Below are positions 52,702-61,617 of a DNA stretch of 64,000 nucleotides, piece by piece (the stretch's first letter is position 1; each line of letters begins with the position of its first letter). The DNA comes from Polaribacter sp. SA4-12 (lineage in GTDB: Bacteria; Bacteroidota; Bacteroidia; Flavobacteriales; Flavobacteriaceae). The stretch spans positions 444,001-508,000 of the forward strand of contig NZ_CP019334.1 in the NCBI RefSeq assembly GCF_002163675.1, written 5' to 3'. The position numbers and the translations under genes are program-made. Below the pieces are notes generated by a model that was not told where the DNA came from, searched no databases, and saw only the letters and a program-made list of their open reading frames with translations.

Positions 52702-52860
52702 ATCAAATGTTTTTATAGAAAAATTACTACATTTACTTATCAATCCTAAATACAGACTTGATGGTCTAATGATCTGTTCAAGTTTATGTAGTAAGGGGTA
52801 AAGTGATTAGCATTGCGAACGGTCTTTAATGACAAATGACGGACTATAATCTTTTCCTTT
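52702..52860 (-). ncRNA. Candidate bridge RNA region of the IS110 element
   Basis: In IS110-type elements the non-coding end upstream of the transposase encodes the bridge RNA that pairs with target and donor DNA (known for the family). Here the region has a nested fold: ACAGA pairs with TCTGT at its edges (about 52752-52777) around a stem AGAC / GTCT. It also contains AATGATCTGT, which equals the sequence at the other edge of the element. No RNA ends can be set from sequence alone. Confidence 0.45.
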
Positions 52861-52952
52861 ATCCTTACTTTTCTTGTTAAATATTAAATCTAATTTAAGC
52901 TTTTTAAAAACAGATCCTTATTTTTACAAACATAGGATGACATTAATTTTTA

Positions 52953-55559
52953 TTAGTTCTCAACTAAATCAGACTGATTTCTAAAAACTAATTTATCATC
53001 AAAAGCATCTAATAAAACAATGCTATCCGTTGTAACTTTTGCTGATAAAATTTCTTTAGAAAGTTGATTTAAAACCTCTTTCTGAATTACTCTTTTTACA
53101 GGTCTCGCTCCAAATTCTGGCTGATATCCTTTTATTGCTAAATAAGAAATAGCTTCATCTGTAGCATCTAAAGTTATATTTTGTGCTGCAGCCATTTTTT
53201 TAACATTATTCAATTGTATTTTTACAATTTCTTGAATGTTTTCTTTAGATAATGGTGCAAACATAATAATATCATCAATTCTGTTTAAAAACTCAGGTCT
53301 TACAGATTGTTTTAATAACCCTAAAACTTCTACTTTAGCAAGCTCCATTGTTGTTTCAACATCACCTTTTAAATTCTCGAATTTCTCTTGAATTATATGA
53401 CTTCCCATATTAGATGTCATCACAATAATTGTGTTTTTAAAATCTGCAACACGACCTTTATTATCCGTTAATCTTCCTTCATCTAAAACCTGTAACAAAA
53501 TATTAAAAGTATCTGGATGCGCTTTTTCAATTTCATCTAAAAGCACTACAGAATAAGGTCTTCTTCTAACAGCTTCTGTTAATTGTCCGCCTTCATCATA
53601 ACCAACATAACCAGGAGGCGCTCCAACCAATCTACTTACAGAATGTTTTTCTTGATATTCACTCATATCAATACGTGTCATTGCGTTTTCATCATCAAAA
53701 AGATATTCTGCTAATGCTTTTGCCAACTCTGTTTTACCAACACCTGTTGTTCCTAAAAACAAGAAACTACCAATTGGTTTATTTGGGTTTTGCAAACCAG
53801 CTCTAGAACGTCTAACTGCATCTGAAACAGCAATAATTGCTTCTTCTTGACCAACAACTCTTTTATGTAATTGCGCTTCTAATTTTAACAATTTTTCACG
53901 TTCAGACTGAATCATTTTTGTAACAGGAACTCCTGTCCATTTTGCAACAACTTCAGCAATATCATCATACGTTACTTCTTCTTTAATTAAAGAAGTTTCA
54001 GATTGATTTTCTTTCAAATCATTTTGCAATTCGTTTAAATCTTCTTCTGCTTTTTTAATTTTACCATATCTAATTTCAGCAACTTTACCATAATCTCCAT
54101 CACGTTCTGCTTTTTCAGCTTCCATTTTAAAATCTTCAATGGCTGCTTTTGCATTCTGAATATTATCTACAACTTCTTTTTCAGATTTCCACTTAGCATT
54201 CATTTCATTACGCTCTTCTTTTAGATTTGCTAAATCAGAACGTAAAGATTTTAACTTCGTTTCGTCTTTTTCTCGTTTAATTGCTTCAATTTCAATTTCT
54301 AATTGCATCACTTTTCTGTCTAAAACATCAAGCTCTTCTGGTTTAGAATTAATTTCCATACGCAGTTTTGCCATTGCTTCATCCATTAAATCAATTGCTT
54401 TATCTGGTAAAAAACGATTGGTAATATAACGCTGAGATAATTCTACAGCACCAATTATTGCTTCATCTTTAATTCGAACTTTATGATGTGTTTCATACTT
54501 ATCTTTAATTCCTCTTAAAATAGAAATTGCACTTTCAGTATCAGGTTCATTTACTTGTACTTTTTGAAAACGTCTTTCTAAAGCTTTGTCTTTTTCAAAG
54601 TATTTTTGATATTCATCCAACGTAGTTGCACCAATTGCACGCAATTCTCCACGAGCCAAAGCAGGTTTTAAAATATTTGCTGCATCCATTGCACCTTGTC
54701 CACCTCCAGCACCAACTAAAGTGTGAATTTCATCAATAAAAAGTACAATGTCTCCATCAGAACCTGTTACTTCTTTAATAACCGCTTTTAAACGTTCTTC
54801 AAATTCCCCTTTATATTTTGCTCCAGCAATTAACGCTCCCATATCTAAAGAGAAAATCAATTTGTTTTTTAGGTTTTCTGGTACATCCCCATCTACAATT
54901 CTGTGCGCTAAACCTTCTGCAATAGCTGTTTTACCAGTTCCTGGCTCCCCAACTAAAAGTGGATTATTTTTTGTTCTACGTGATAAAATTTGTAATAATC
55001 TACGAATTTCTTCATCTCTACCAATTACAGGATCTAGCTTACCATCTTCTGCTAATTGGTTTAAATTCTTCGCATATTTATTTAAAGAGTTATATGTTTC
55101 TTCTTGACTTTGAGAAGTTACTCTTTCTCCTTTTCTTAATTCTTCAATAGCTGCTTTTAAATGCTTTTCTGTAACTCCTTGGTCTTTTAAAACCTGACTA
55201 ATATTACTTTTCGATTTAAAAATTGCTAAAATTAAATGTTCTATTGAAACATAATCATCCTTCATTTTTTTAGCAATAACAGCTGCTTCTGTTAAAGTTT
55301 TACTTGCTTCTCGAGAAAGCATTAATTCTGCACCAGAAACTTTAGGCAAACTTTCTAATTGTTTGTCTAAAATTTGTTCTACAATATTTAAATTGATGTT
55401 CAGTTTTTTCAATAAAAAAGGCAACACATTTTCATCAACTTGAGTTAATGCTTTAAATATATGCTCATTTTCTATTTGATTATGACCAAAACCTTGCGCA
55501 ATTTGTTGCGCCATTTGTATGGTCTCTTGCGATTTTGTTGTATAATTATTAAAGTTCAT
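52953..55559 (-). CDS. clpB: ATP-dependent disaggregase ClpB
   Basis: This 868-residue Hsp100 chaperone has an N-terminal double Clp-N domain (about 5-145), NBD1 with Walker A GEPGTGKT (about 206) and Walker B LFIDEIHTLVGAG, a coiled-coil M domain (about 405-525), and NBD2 with GTTGVGKTELAKAL and VVLLDEIEKAHPDTFN. It ends with the C-terminal FGARPVKRVIQKEV. The M domain and the lack of an IGL/F loop distinguish it from ClpA/ClpC. It works with DnaK to dissolve aggregates after heat stress. Normal length. Confidence 0.97.
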   Translation of the reverse strand: MNFNNYTTKSQETIQMAQQIAQGFGHNQIENEHIFKALTQVDENVLPFLLKKLNINLNIVEQILDKQLESLPKVSGAELMLSREASKTLTEAAVIAKKMKDDYVSIEHLILAIFKSKSNISQVLKDQGVTEKHLKAAIEELRKGERVTSQSQEETYNSLNKYAKNLNQLAEDGKLDPVIGRDEEIRRLLQILSRRTKNNPLLVGEPGTGKTAIAEGLAHRIVDGDVPENLKNKLIFSLDMGALIAGAKYKGEFEERLKAVIKEVTGSDGDIVLFIDEIHTLVGAGGGQGAMDAANILKPALARGELRAIGATTLDEYQKYFEKDKALERRFQKVQVNEPDTESAISILRGIKDKYETHHKVRIKDEAIIGAVELSQRYITNRFLPDKAIDLMDEAMAKLRMEINSKPEELDVLDRKVMQLEIEIEAIKREKDETKLKSLRSDLANLKEERNEMNAKWKSEKEVVDNIQNAKAAIEDFKMEAEKAERDGDYGKVAEIRYGKIKKAEEDLNELQNDLKENQSETSLIKEEVTYDDIAEVVAKWTGVPVTKMIQSEREKLLKLEAQLHKRVVGQEEAIIAVSDAVRRSRAGLQNPNKPIGSFLFLGTTGVGKTELAKALAEYLFDDENAMTRIDMSEYQEKHSVSRLVGAPPGYVGYDEGGQLTEAVRRRPYSVVLLDEIEKAHPDTFNILLQVLDEGRLTDNKGRVADFKNTIIVMTSNMGSHIIQEKFENLKGDVETTMELAKVEVLGLLKQSVRPEFLNRIDDIIMFAPLSKENIQEIVKIQLNNVKKMAAAQNITLDATDEAISYLAIKGYQPEFGARPVKRVIQKEVLNQLSKEILSAKVTTDSIVLLDAFDDKLVFRNQSDLVEN

Positions 55560-55715
55560 TTTCTATCTTTTTTTTTATAATTATATCGCAATTTTAATAC
55601 CATCTGCGAATTTGACTTAAAAGAAGCCAAATTGTCTGTTAAAGCCCTGTTTTTAATGACTTTTTGACTCGTGAAAGTTTCCTATATTTACATCGACAAA
55701 GAATAAAAAAACAAA

Positions 55716-56123
55716 ATGGGTATATTAAGTAGCATGTTTGGAGGAAAAGGTGAAAAGGAGAAGGTTTCAAAACCAGAAAAAAAATCATATTTAAATTGGC
55801 TTCCTTTAACTACAATAGAACAATTAGAAGAAATTAAAGAAATTTCTAAAACTGAACCCGTATTTATCTTTAAACATTCTACTCGCTGTGGTATTAGTAG
55901 TATGGTTATAAAAAGATTTGAAGCACTTTTTAAAGAAGAGCATCAAAATTTAAAAGTCTATTATTTAGACTTATTAAATTATAGAGATATTTCTGATGAA
56001 GTAGGATATACTTTTCAAGTAATGCATCAATCTCCTCAATTATTAATAGTGAAAAATGGTGTTTCAGTACATAATGCATCTCATTATGACATAACAATTA
56101 CAGATTTATCAATATTTATATAG
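55716..56123 (+). CDS. ytxJ: Bacillithiol-system redox protein YtxJ (monothiol)
   Basis: This 135-residue thioredoxin-fold protein has the YtxJ active-site motif KHSTRCGISSMVI (single Cys, about 57), NLKVYYLDLLNYRDISDEV, and the cis-Pro region HQSPQLLIVKNG. The N-terminal Lys/Gly-rich segment (GGKGEKEKVSKPEKK) is a linker. Such proteins act as bacilliredoxins in organisms that use bacillithiol, which includes many Bacteroidota. The start is ATG 55716. Confidence 0.9.
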   Translation: MGILSSMFGGKGEKEKVSKPEKKSYLNWLPLTTIEQLEEIKEISKTEPVFIFKHSTRCGISSMVIKRFEALFKEEHQNLKVYYLDLLNYRDISDEVGYTFQVMHQSPQLLIVKNGVSVHNASHYDITITDLSIFI

Positions 56124-56130
56124 CTTAAAT

Positions 56131-56162
56131 TTGTGATAAACCTATTTTAAGTCTTATTTTTG
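56131..56162 (+). promoter_or_regulatory. Promoter of the helicase gene (decides its start)
   Basis: TTG (56131-56133), 21 nt, and TATTTTTG (56155-56162) match the Bacteroidota consensus. The in-frame TTG at 56160 is inside this box, so translation must begin later, at TTG 56184. Confidence 0.65.
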
Positions 56163-56183
56163 CTATTCAAATTTTATATTATT

Positions 56184-57734
56184 TTGGCAGAAATAAAAAC
56201 TTCAGTAAACACATCAGGTAAAGAGTTATACGGATATCAAAAAGATGCACTTCAAGAAATCTTCAGAAGATTTGAAGATGCTCCTAAAGATTTCCATTTA
56301 TTATACCAATTACCAACAGGTGGTGGTAAGACTGTGATTTTTTCTGAAATTGTAAGGCGTTATTTAGAGAAATATCAAAAAAAGGTTTTAGTATTAACAC
56401 ACAGAATAGAGCTTAGTAAACAAACTTCTAGAATGTTGAGTGAGTTTGGTGTTTCTAATAAAATTATTAATTCTACAGCTGTATTAGATGATCAAGATGA
56501 CTTTAGTTGTTTTGTTGCGATGGTTGAAACCTTAAAAAATAGGTTAAATGACGGAAAATTAGATATTTCTGACATTGGTTTAGTAATTGTTGATGAGGCA
56601 CACTACAATTCATTTACAAAAATATTCAAGTTTTTTGATGAAGCTTTTATACTTGGTGTAACAGCAACTCCTTTAAGTTCTAACATTAAATTACCAATGT
56701 ATGAGAATTATCAAGAATTATTTGTTGGTGAAACTATTCAGCATTTAATTGATAATGAGTACTTAGCGAGCGCAAATTTATATTCTTATAATGTTGGGTT
56801 AACATCATTAGAAGTAGGAGCAAATGGAGATTATACTGTAAAATCTTCTGAAGATTTATACACAAATTCAGACATGCTTTCTAAATTAGTTTCTGCATAT
56901 GAAGAAACTGCAAAAGGAAAGAAAACCTTAATCTTTAATAACGGTATTAACACCTCTATACAAGTGTTTCATGCGTTTAAAAAGGCAGGGTATCCTATTG
57001 CGCATTTAGATAATACAAATACAAGAAGTGAGCGAGAGCTTATTTTAAAATGGTTTCATAAAACACCAAATGCAATTATTACCTCTGTAAGTATTTTAAC
57101 AACAGGTTTTGATGAGCCAACTATTGAAGCTATTATATTAAATAGAGCAACAAAATCTTTAACTTTATACTACCAAATGATTGGTCGTGGTTCTAGGGTT
57201 TTAAACAATAAGAGTACGTTTGATGTAATTGATTTAGGGAACAACTTCCATAGATTTGGCCCCTGGGGAGCAGATTTAGACTGGGAGAAAATGTTTAGAG
57301 CACCAGACTATTATTTAAATGCAATTCTTTCTGATGAAGATATAGAAAGTACTTTTAGATATGAACTAACGGCTGATGTTAAAAAGGAATTTGCTAAATC
57401 TACAGATACTTATTTCGATATGAAAAGTGTTTATATAGACACTATTAGACAAGGAGAATCTTCTAAAAGAGTTTTAGAAAAATCTATTATTCACCATGCA
57501 AAAATGTGTATTGAAAATAGTGAAGATGTCTTTGATGCCTTAATTCTTGTAAAATTACTAGGTGAAGAGATTGATGATAGAATAAACCGATATGCAAAAT
57601 GCATTTCTAAAAGTACACACAACTTTGTTACTTGGTTAAAAGACGATTATAGAAAAAAATTAAATGCATACTTAAGAACTAATTTTGATGAAGATTTTGA
57701 AGAAATTCACGGTCATCCACCAATTGAAGAATAG
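56184..57734 (+). CDS. DEAD/DEAH-box helicase (SSL2-type superfamily 2)
   Basis: The protein has 516 residues from TTG 56184 (MAEIKTSVNTSGKELYGYQKD). SF2 motifs run in order: Q-like GYQKDALQEIF, motif I LPTGGGKTVIF, Ia LVLTHRIEL, motif II VIVDEAHY, motif III GVTATPL, motif V TGFDEPTIEAIIL and motif VI YYQMIGRGSRVL. A C-terminal region of about 130 residues has no known domain. It is a nucleic-acid-dependent ATPase of the YprA/RadD-like family, which in E. coli (RadD) helps repair DNA. It is not linked to the defence-like pair downstream, because a strong terminator intervenes. Confidence 0.9.
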   Translation: MAEIKTSVNTSGKELYGYQKDALQEIFRRFEDAPKDFHLLYQLPTGGGKTVIFSEIVRRYLEKYQKKVLVLTHRIELSKQTSRMLSEFGVSNKIINSTAVLDDQDDFSCFVAMVETLKNRLNDGKLDISDIGLVIVDEAHYNSFTKIFKFFDEAFILGVTATPLSSNIKLPMYENYQELFVGETIQHLIDNEYLASANLYSYNVGLTSLEVGANGDYTVKSSEDLYTNSDMLSKLVSAYEETAKGKKTLIFNNGINTSIQVFHAFKKAGYPIAHLDNTNTRSERELILKWFHKTPNAIITSVSILTTGFDEPTIEAIILNRATKSLTLYYQMIGRGSRVLNNKSTFDVIDLGNNFHRFGPWGADLDWEKMFRAPDYYLNAILSDEDIESTFRYELTADVKKEFAKSTDTYFDMKSVYIDTIRQGESSKRVLEKSIIHHAKMCIENSEDVFDALILVKLLGEEIDDRINRYAKCISKSTHNFVTWLKDDYRKKLNAYLRTNFDEDFEEIHGHPPIEE

Positions 57735-57751
57735 TATTTAAAAATAAAATA

Positions 57752-57792
57752 TTAAAAAAGAGCTTGAATTTAAATTCAAGCTCTTTTTTAAT
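57752..57792 (+). terminator. Terminator after the helicase gene
   Basis: The perfect stem AAAAAAGAGCTTGAATTT / AAATTCAAGCTCTTTTTT carries T runs. Confidence 0.93.
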
Positions 57793-57798
57793 ATTTTA

Positions 57799-57936
57799 GC
57801 TAACGGTTTTGTATAAGATTAGTGTTTTTACTTTATCAATCTAAAATACTCAAAATAAGTAAAAGCGATCTTGTAAATAAACCAAAAATTTTGGCTTTAA
57901 AAAAACACATTAATTTATGCAGTGCTAGCTGTTGTA
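57799..57936. repeat. Cassette-border repeat I (3' of the ATPase operon)
   Basis: About 138 nt. The left end AACGGTTTTGTATAAG (57802-57817) is 15/16 identical to repeat A. The right end GCTAGCTGTTG meets the stop codon of the 287-aa gene. Internal near-palindrome CCAAAAATTTTGG at 57882-57894. The interior differs from A-F, a fourth subfamily. It contains one TCAATCTAAAATA stretch like the operators near 39-45 kb. Confidence 0.65.
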
Positions 57937-58800
57937 CTAATTTAGTTTATTAAATTGCCTAGTTTTTTTTGTCCAATTATTAAATTTATCTTCACAGTAT
58001 TCTATCATTATTTCCCAAGTTGGTTCTTCAATTAAGATATTGTCAAATGCATTATCGAATGTAATGCACAATCCATTAACAAATATTTTTCTTTCATGAA
58101 TAATAGTTTTTTTCTTTGTAGTAAACAGTTGAAATCGATTTCCTAGTTCATTTATCAAATCTTGCTTATAACCTTTGTATTCGTGAATATTCGATGGAAA
58201 ACTTCTAGATACAAGAGAATAATACAAAATTTTATTATTGGCTAACGGTTTTAAGAATCTATGTGAATAATCACGATTAAAACAATATACGACATCAATC
58301 TGTTTGGGTATTTTATATATGTTTTTAAACAGTTTATCAATATCTTGATTACAACTAAAATTGCTAAAATTGAAACTAATTAAATTTGTACAAATTAGTT
58401 CTTTTAAGATATAGTCGTAATTATTCTCCGCAATATTTGTAAAATCTAAAATGTTTTTAAAATCAGATATATTAAATTCAGAATCAGATTTTGTTTTTAT
58501 TGGTATAATGTATGAATCTCTTGATAACTTATAATAAGATAATGAATCTGATTTATAATTTGAGATGCTTAAACTGTTTTCTGTTATATATCTATTTTGA
58601 TCATAAATTTCTCTTGTGAATGCTCTGAAATATTCAATATAATCTGAACTAATATTTTTTTCAATGTAATTCAAAATGACTTTATTTAAAATGAAAGAAT
58701 TTCTTTTATTAAATAATATATTTTGAAAGTCTCTATTTCTAGAATTGTTATTACTAGAAAATGAAGTGACATAAAAGTCTAATTCTGGTAGGATATTCAT
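57937..58800 (-). CDS. Partner of the AAA ATPase; uncharacterised, PLD-like motif possible
   Basis: This 287-residue soluble protein has no signal or membrane helix. Near the C-terminus IIHERKIFVNGLCITFDNAFD (about 235-255) recalls the HDR...GLD segment of MIT_C/phospholipase-D-like domains, with Glu in place of Asp; this is a resemblance by eye only. The rest is not recognised. Its ATG shares one base with the stop codon of the ATPase gene, so the two are coupled and probably form one system. There is no TOPRIM, HNH or DUF4435-like signature. Confidence 0.6.
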   Translation of the reverse strand: MNILPELDFYVTSFSSNNNSRNRDFQNILFNKRNSFILNKVILNYIEKNISSDYIEYFRAFTREIYDQNRYITENSLSISNYKSDSLSYYKLSRDSYIIPIKTKSDSEFNISDFKNILDFTNIAENNYDYILKELICTNLISFNFSNFSCNQDIDKLFKNIYKIPKQIDVVYCFNRDYSHRFLKPLANNKILYYSLVSRSFPSNIHEYKGYKQDLINELGNRFQLFTTKKKTIIHERKIFVNGLCITFDNAFDNILIEEPTWEIMIEYCEDKFNNWTKKTRQFNKLN

Positions 58801-60179
58801 TAAAACAACTCTTTTACTAGATTATACGAAGTGTCAAAAAAGCCATTAGGGAAAGGTTTTGATAATTTACCAGAGGACAATATTTTATGCTCAGTAATAT
58901 CAAATTTATCTTCTTTTCTTTTAAAGTAATAAATAGATACATCATCTGGTTTAAGTCCATTTACGTTATTTTTCACAAGAACTTGTAGCTTTCTTAGTAT
59001 GTGTTCAGAATGAGTTTCAATGAAATATGAATTCTTTTTTCCAATACCTAGAAGTGTTTCTATAAATTTTGCTTGTAATGAGGGGTGTAAATGTACTTCA
59101 GGCTGTTCAATTAATATGGTTTGACCATCTCTTGTATAGTTTTCGGAAAGCAATGCTTGAAAAAGTATTGGAATTTGAAGAGATACTCCGTATCCCACAT
59201 CTGTAATATTAGACCAATATCCTTTTGTTTTTACAGCTAGTGTTAAAACTGGAATGTTTTTCTCTTTAATAACTTTTATTTCTTCCGCAATACCAAATTC
59301 ATTTATTGTTTTGTTTATTAAATCTATTCTTTCCTTTTGTTCTTTATTAGTAAGGTTTTTATCTCCTAGAATATTGATAAATTTTTCAATGTCAATTAAT
59401 TTGTAAGATGACTTTTTATCTTCTTGAAAATAAAATCTTTTGGGGTTGTTTCCAATAGGGTTTACAAAACGAATTTTGTCAATTTCTTGATTAATAAAAT
59501 TTTGCATTAATAATAGATATGTTATTGAGTAATATACTTTTTCAAAGTTTTCCTCATCGACATTTTCTTTGACTTGTTCTTTAAGATCACTTACATATGT
59601 AAAAAACCCTTCTTTGTATGCGCTTACATTGTTTAATTCTCCTTGGTAAAAATTAAAATTTAATTTTATTGTGCAAGTAAACTCTCGATGAGAATCTTCA
59701 TGTTTCTCATCAGTTTGAATAATTTCAAGGTCACCCAGTGCTTCATTACTTATTATTGTCTTAATTGACGAATGATCGTTTAATTTATTACTTAAAGTAA
59801 ATTCAATTTTCGTTTCATTGTCAATATAAGGTGTAATGGTATTGATAATAACCTCAGATTTTTCTTTCGGTATTTCTTGATCATTCCATATTTTTAAAAA
59901 GAAGTCAGGGTATGTAGTGTTATTTGAAAATTTAAATGATAAAAGGTTGTCACTAACTTTGTTATATATCACTTCATCGTAATTCCCCAAATCGGTATAA
60001 TCACCAATTAATTTAAAGTTTGATTCTTGCGGATTATCCACCGTTTGTTTTAAAGCTAATAAAAATTTTAACAATGAACTCTTTCCTCCACTATTTTCAC
60101 CAATTAAAATGTTTATTTTAGAAAAGTTAAAAGACTGATCTTTAAAGCTTCTGAAATTGTTTAAATTTAAGTTGAACAT
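58800..60179 (-). CDS. AAA/ABC-type ATPase with DUF3696 C-terminus (OLD-like)
   Basis: This 459-residue SMC-like ATPase has the Walker A motif LIGENSGGKSSLLKF (about residues 26-40), a coiled or helical insert (about 180-330), signature-like ISNV-type TDVGYGVSLQIP, Walker B TILIEQPEVHLHPSLQ and the switch His in ETHSEHIL. The C-terminal DUF3696 part is DVSIYYFKRKEDKFDITEH. Such ATPases without a fused nuclease commonly partner a separate effector (as in Septu or PARIS-type pairs). Here the partner is the coupled 287-aa gene. Base use is more AT-rich than neighbours, suggesting transfer. Confidence 0.87.
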   Translation of the reverse strand: MFNLNLNNFRSFKDQSFNFSKINILIGENSGGKSSLLKFLLALKQTVDNPQESNFKLIGDYTDLGNYDEVIYNKVSDNLLSFKFSNNTTYPDFFLKIWNDQEIPKEKSEVIINTITPYIDNETKIEFTLSNKLNDHSSIKTIISNEALGDLEIIQTDEKHEDSHREFTCTIKLNFNFYQGELNNVSAYKEGFFTYVSDLKEQVKENVDEENFEKVYYSITYLLLMQNFINQEIDKIRFVNPIGNNPKRFYFQEDKKSSYKLIDIEKFINILGDKNLTNKEQKERIDLINKTINEFGIAEEIKVIKEKNIPVLTLAVKTKGYWSNITDVGYGVSLQIPILFQALLSENYTRDGQTILIEQPEVHLHPSLQAKFIETLLGIGKKNSYFIETHSEHILRKLQVLVKNNVNGLKPDDVSIYYFKRKEDKFDITEHKILSSGKLSKPFPNGFFDTSYNLVKELF

Positions 60180-60194
60180 GTTTTTTTTATTTTT

Positions 60195-60307
60195 TTGTTT
60201 ATCGCTGTTAACTTAAGAAGATTATGACATCCTTTTAATAAATTATAATCGGCTTTAGCTAAATTCGTTTTTTAAAATTTAAAAGTCAAGAGTAAAAACA
60301 CCTGTTT
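60195..60307. other. Upstream region of the ATPase operon
   Basis: About 110 nt of AT-rich sequence with a GCTGTTAAC word (60205-60213) like the GCTAAC end of repeat I but with no full border repeat. It lies between the ATPase start and the 3' end of the HAD phosphatase gene. No gene. Confidence 0.4.
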
Positions 60308-60970
60308 TTAGATGAGTTTTTTCAATCTTTTAAAATTATTGATAATAAAATCTGCATTTTTTAAAGTCTGATCTTCTGCCATTGGATTTTTGAATCCAAC
60401 AACAAAAATACCAGCATCATTTGCTGCTTTTACACCATTATCAGAATCCTCAATAACAATACAATTCTCTTTAGGTGTATTTCCTAAAATAGCTGCTTTT
60501 TCAAAAATTTCTGGATGTGGTTTTGATTCCGTTAAATCTGCTCCACTAATTTTAGCTGTAAAGTATTGATTTAAATTAAATCTATTAAAAACTCTATCAA
60601 TATTAACCATTGCAGAAGAAGAAGCTAAAACTAAAGTTAAACCTTTATCATAACAATGTTTTACCAACTCTTCAACACCTTTTACTAAATGTAATTTTGG
60701 GTCGTTTTCAAAGAAATTTACATATCTCTTTCTTTTATTCAAAACCAACTCTTCAGGATTTAAATCTAACTTAAAATGTGCTACTAATTTCTGAAAAGCA
60801 TTAATTGTAGAAGCTCCTGTTAAGGTTTTGTACAAATCATCAGAAACATTAACTCCAATAGAAGTAAAGGTTTCATAATAGGCTTTTTTATGGATTTCTT
60901 CAGAATCTATAATTACACCATCCATGTCAAAAATGACACATTTTATTTCTGTTGGTAAGTTTGTTTTCAT
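60308..60970 (-). CDS. HAD-superfamily phosphatase (beta-phosphoglucomutase-like)
   Basis: This 220-residue enzyme has motif I IFDMDGVIIDSEEIH with the nucleophilic Asp and general-acid Asp, a C1-type helical cap, motif II VLASSSAM, motif III Lys in ESKPHPEIFEKA and motif IV CIVIEDSDNGVKAA. This is the pattern of sugar-phosphate phosphatases and beta-phosphoglucomutases. The substrate is probably a sugar phosphate or 2-deoxyglucose-6-phosphate-like compound. It is followed on its strand by the ATPase cassette but not linked to it. Confidence 0.92.
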   Translation of the reverse strand: MKTNLPTEIKCVIFDMDGVIIDSEEIHKKAYYETFTSIGVNVSDDLYKTLTGASTINAFQKLVAHFKLDLNPEELVLNKRKRYVNFFENDPKLHLVKGVEELVKHCYDKGLTLVLASSSAMVNIDRVFNRFNLNQYFTAKISGADLTESKPHPEIFEKAAILGNTPKENCIVIEDSDNGVKAANDAGIFVVGFKNPMAEDQTLKNADFIINNFKRLKKLI

Positions 60971-61020
60971 TAATTATTTTTAAATATTATTGTTTCTTTA
61001 ATTTGTAAATCTTTAAAGTA

Positions 61021-61437
61021 TTAATCTAAAAACTTGGCTTTTAATTCTGGTGTTGGTATCATGCAACTTTCTTTTTTACCAAACCATTTATATCGGTTTT
61101 TAGCAATATAATCATAGATTGAATTTCTAAAACCTTCTGGTAACAATAGAAAGAGACTACTGAGATTCCATATTCCTGTAAAACCTTGCATAACTTTTAA
61201 AGCAGCAGTAGATTTTATCTCATAAGAAACACCAGGTTCATATAAAATTATTGAATCAATTTTAGAAATATCAATTCCTAAATACTTGATAATTTCTTTG
61301 CCTTTTTCAGATTGTAATGCTGTAAATAAGAAAACGTTATTTCTATCGTATTTAATGACTTTTAGTACAGAATCATTGCACAAATTACAAACGCCATCAA
61401 ATAAAATAATCTTTTTGTTTTTCGGTAAATCAACCAT
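61021..61437 (-). CDS. DCC-family thiol-disulfide oxidoreductase-like protein
   Basis: This 138-residue protein has the DCC motif in ILFDGVCNLCNDSVLKVI (DxxCxxC, about 14-20), then FTALQSEKGKEIIKYL, and a YKWFGKKESCMIP C-terminus (about 113-130). DUF393 proteins are thought to be redox-related, but no substrate is established. It is a single gene with its own TATCTTTG -7 box at 61464-61471 (minus strand). Confidence 0.9.
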   Translation of the reverse strand: MVDLPKNKKIILFDGVCNLCNDSVLKVIKYDRNNVFLFTALQSEKGKEIIKYLGIDISKIDSIILYEPGVSYEIKSTAALKVMQGFTGIWNLSSLFLLLPEGFRNSIYDYIAKNRYKWFGKKESCMIPTPELKAKFLD

Positions 61438-61617
61438 TTTACGACCATCAGAATTTAGGATTACAAAGATACTTTATCTTTTTTTTATATTTCTTGTAAC
61501 ATTTATTTTAATTAGGCGTCTTATGGATGTAATTAGGGTTATTGAATCTTTGTTTTAACATAAAATTAATAAAAGCATTCGATAGCATTAGGTACTTTAG
61601 TAATAAATTAACCAACT

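Larger units (their letters stand above)
51691..52870 (-). mobile_element. IS110-family insertion sequence (ends approximate)
   Basis: One DEDD transposase gene with long non-coding ends and no evident terminal inverted repeat, as usual for IS110. The left limit is set at the edge of the REP-like repeat. The right limit is a guess between the transposase start and clpB. AATGATCTGT occurs at 51686-51695 and again at 52768-52777 in the non-coding upstream part. Confidence 0.55.
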
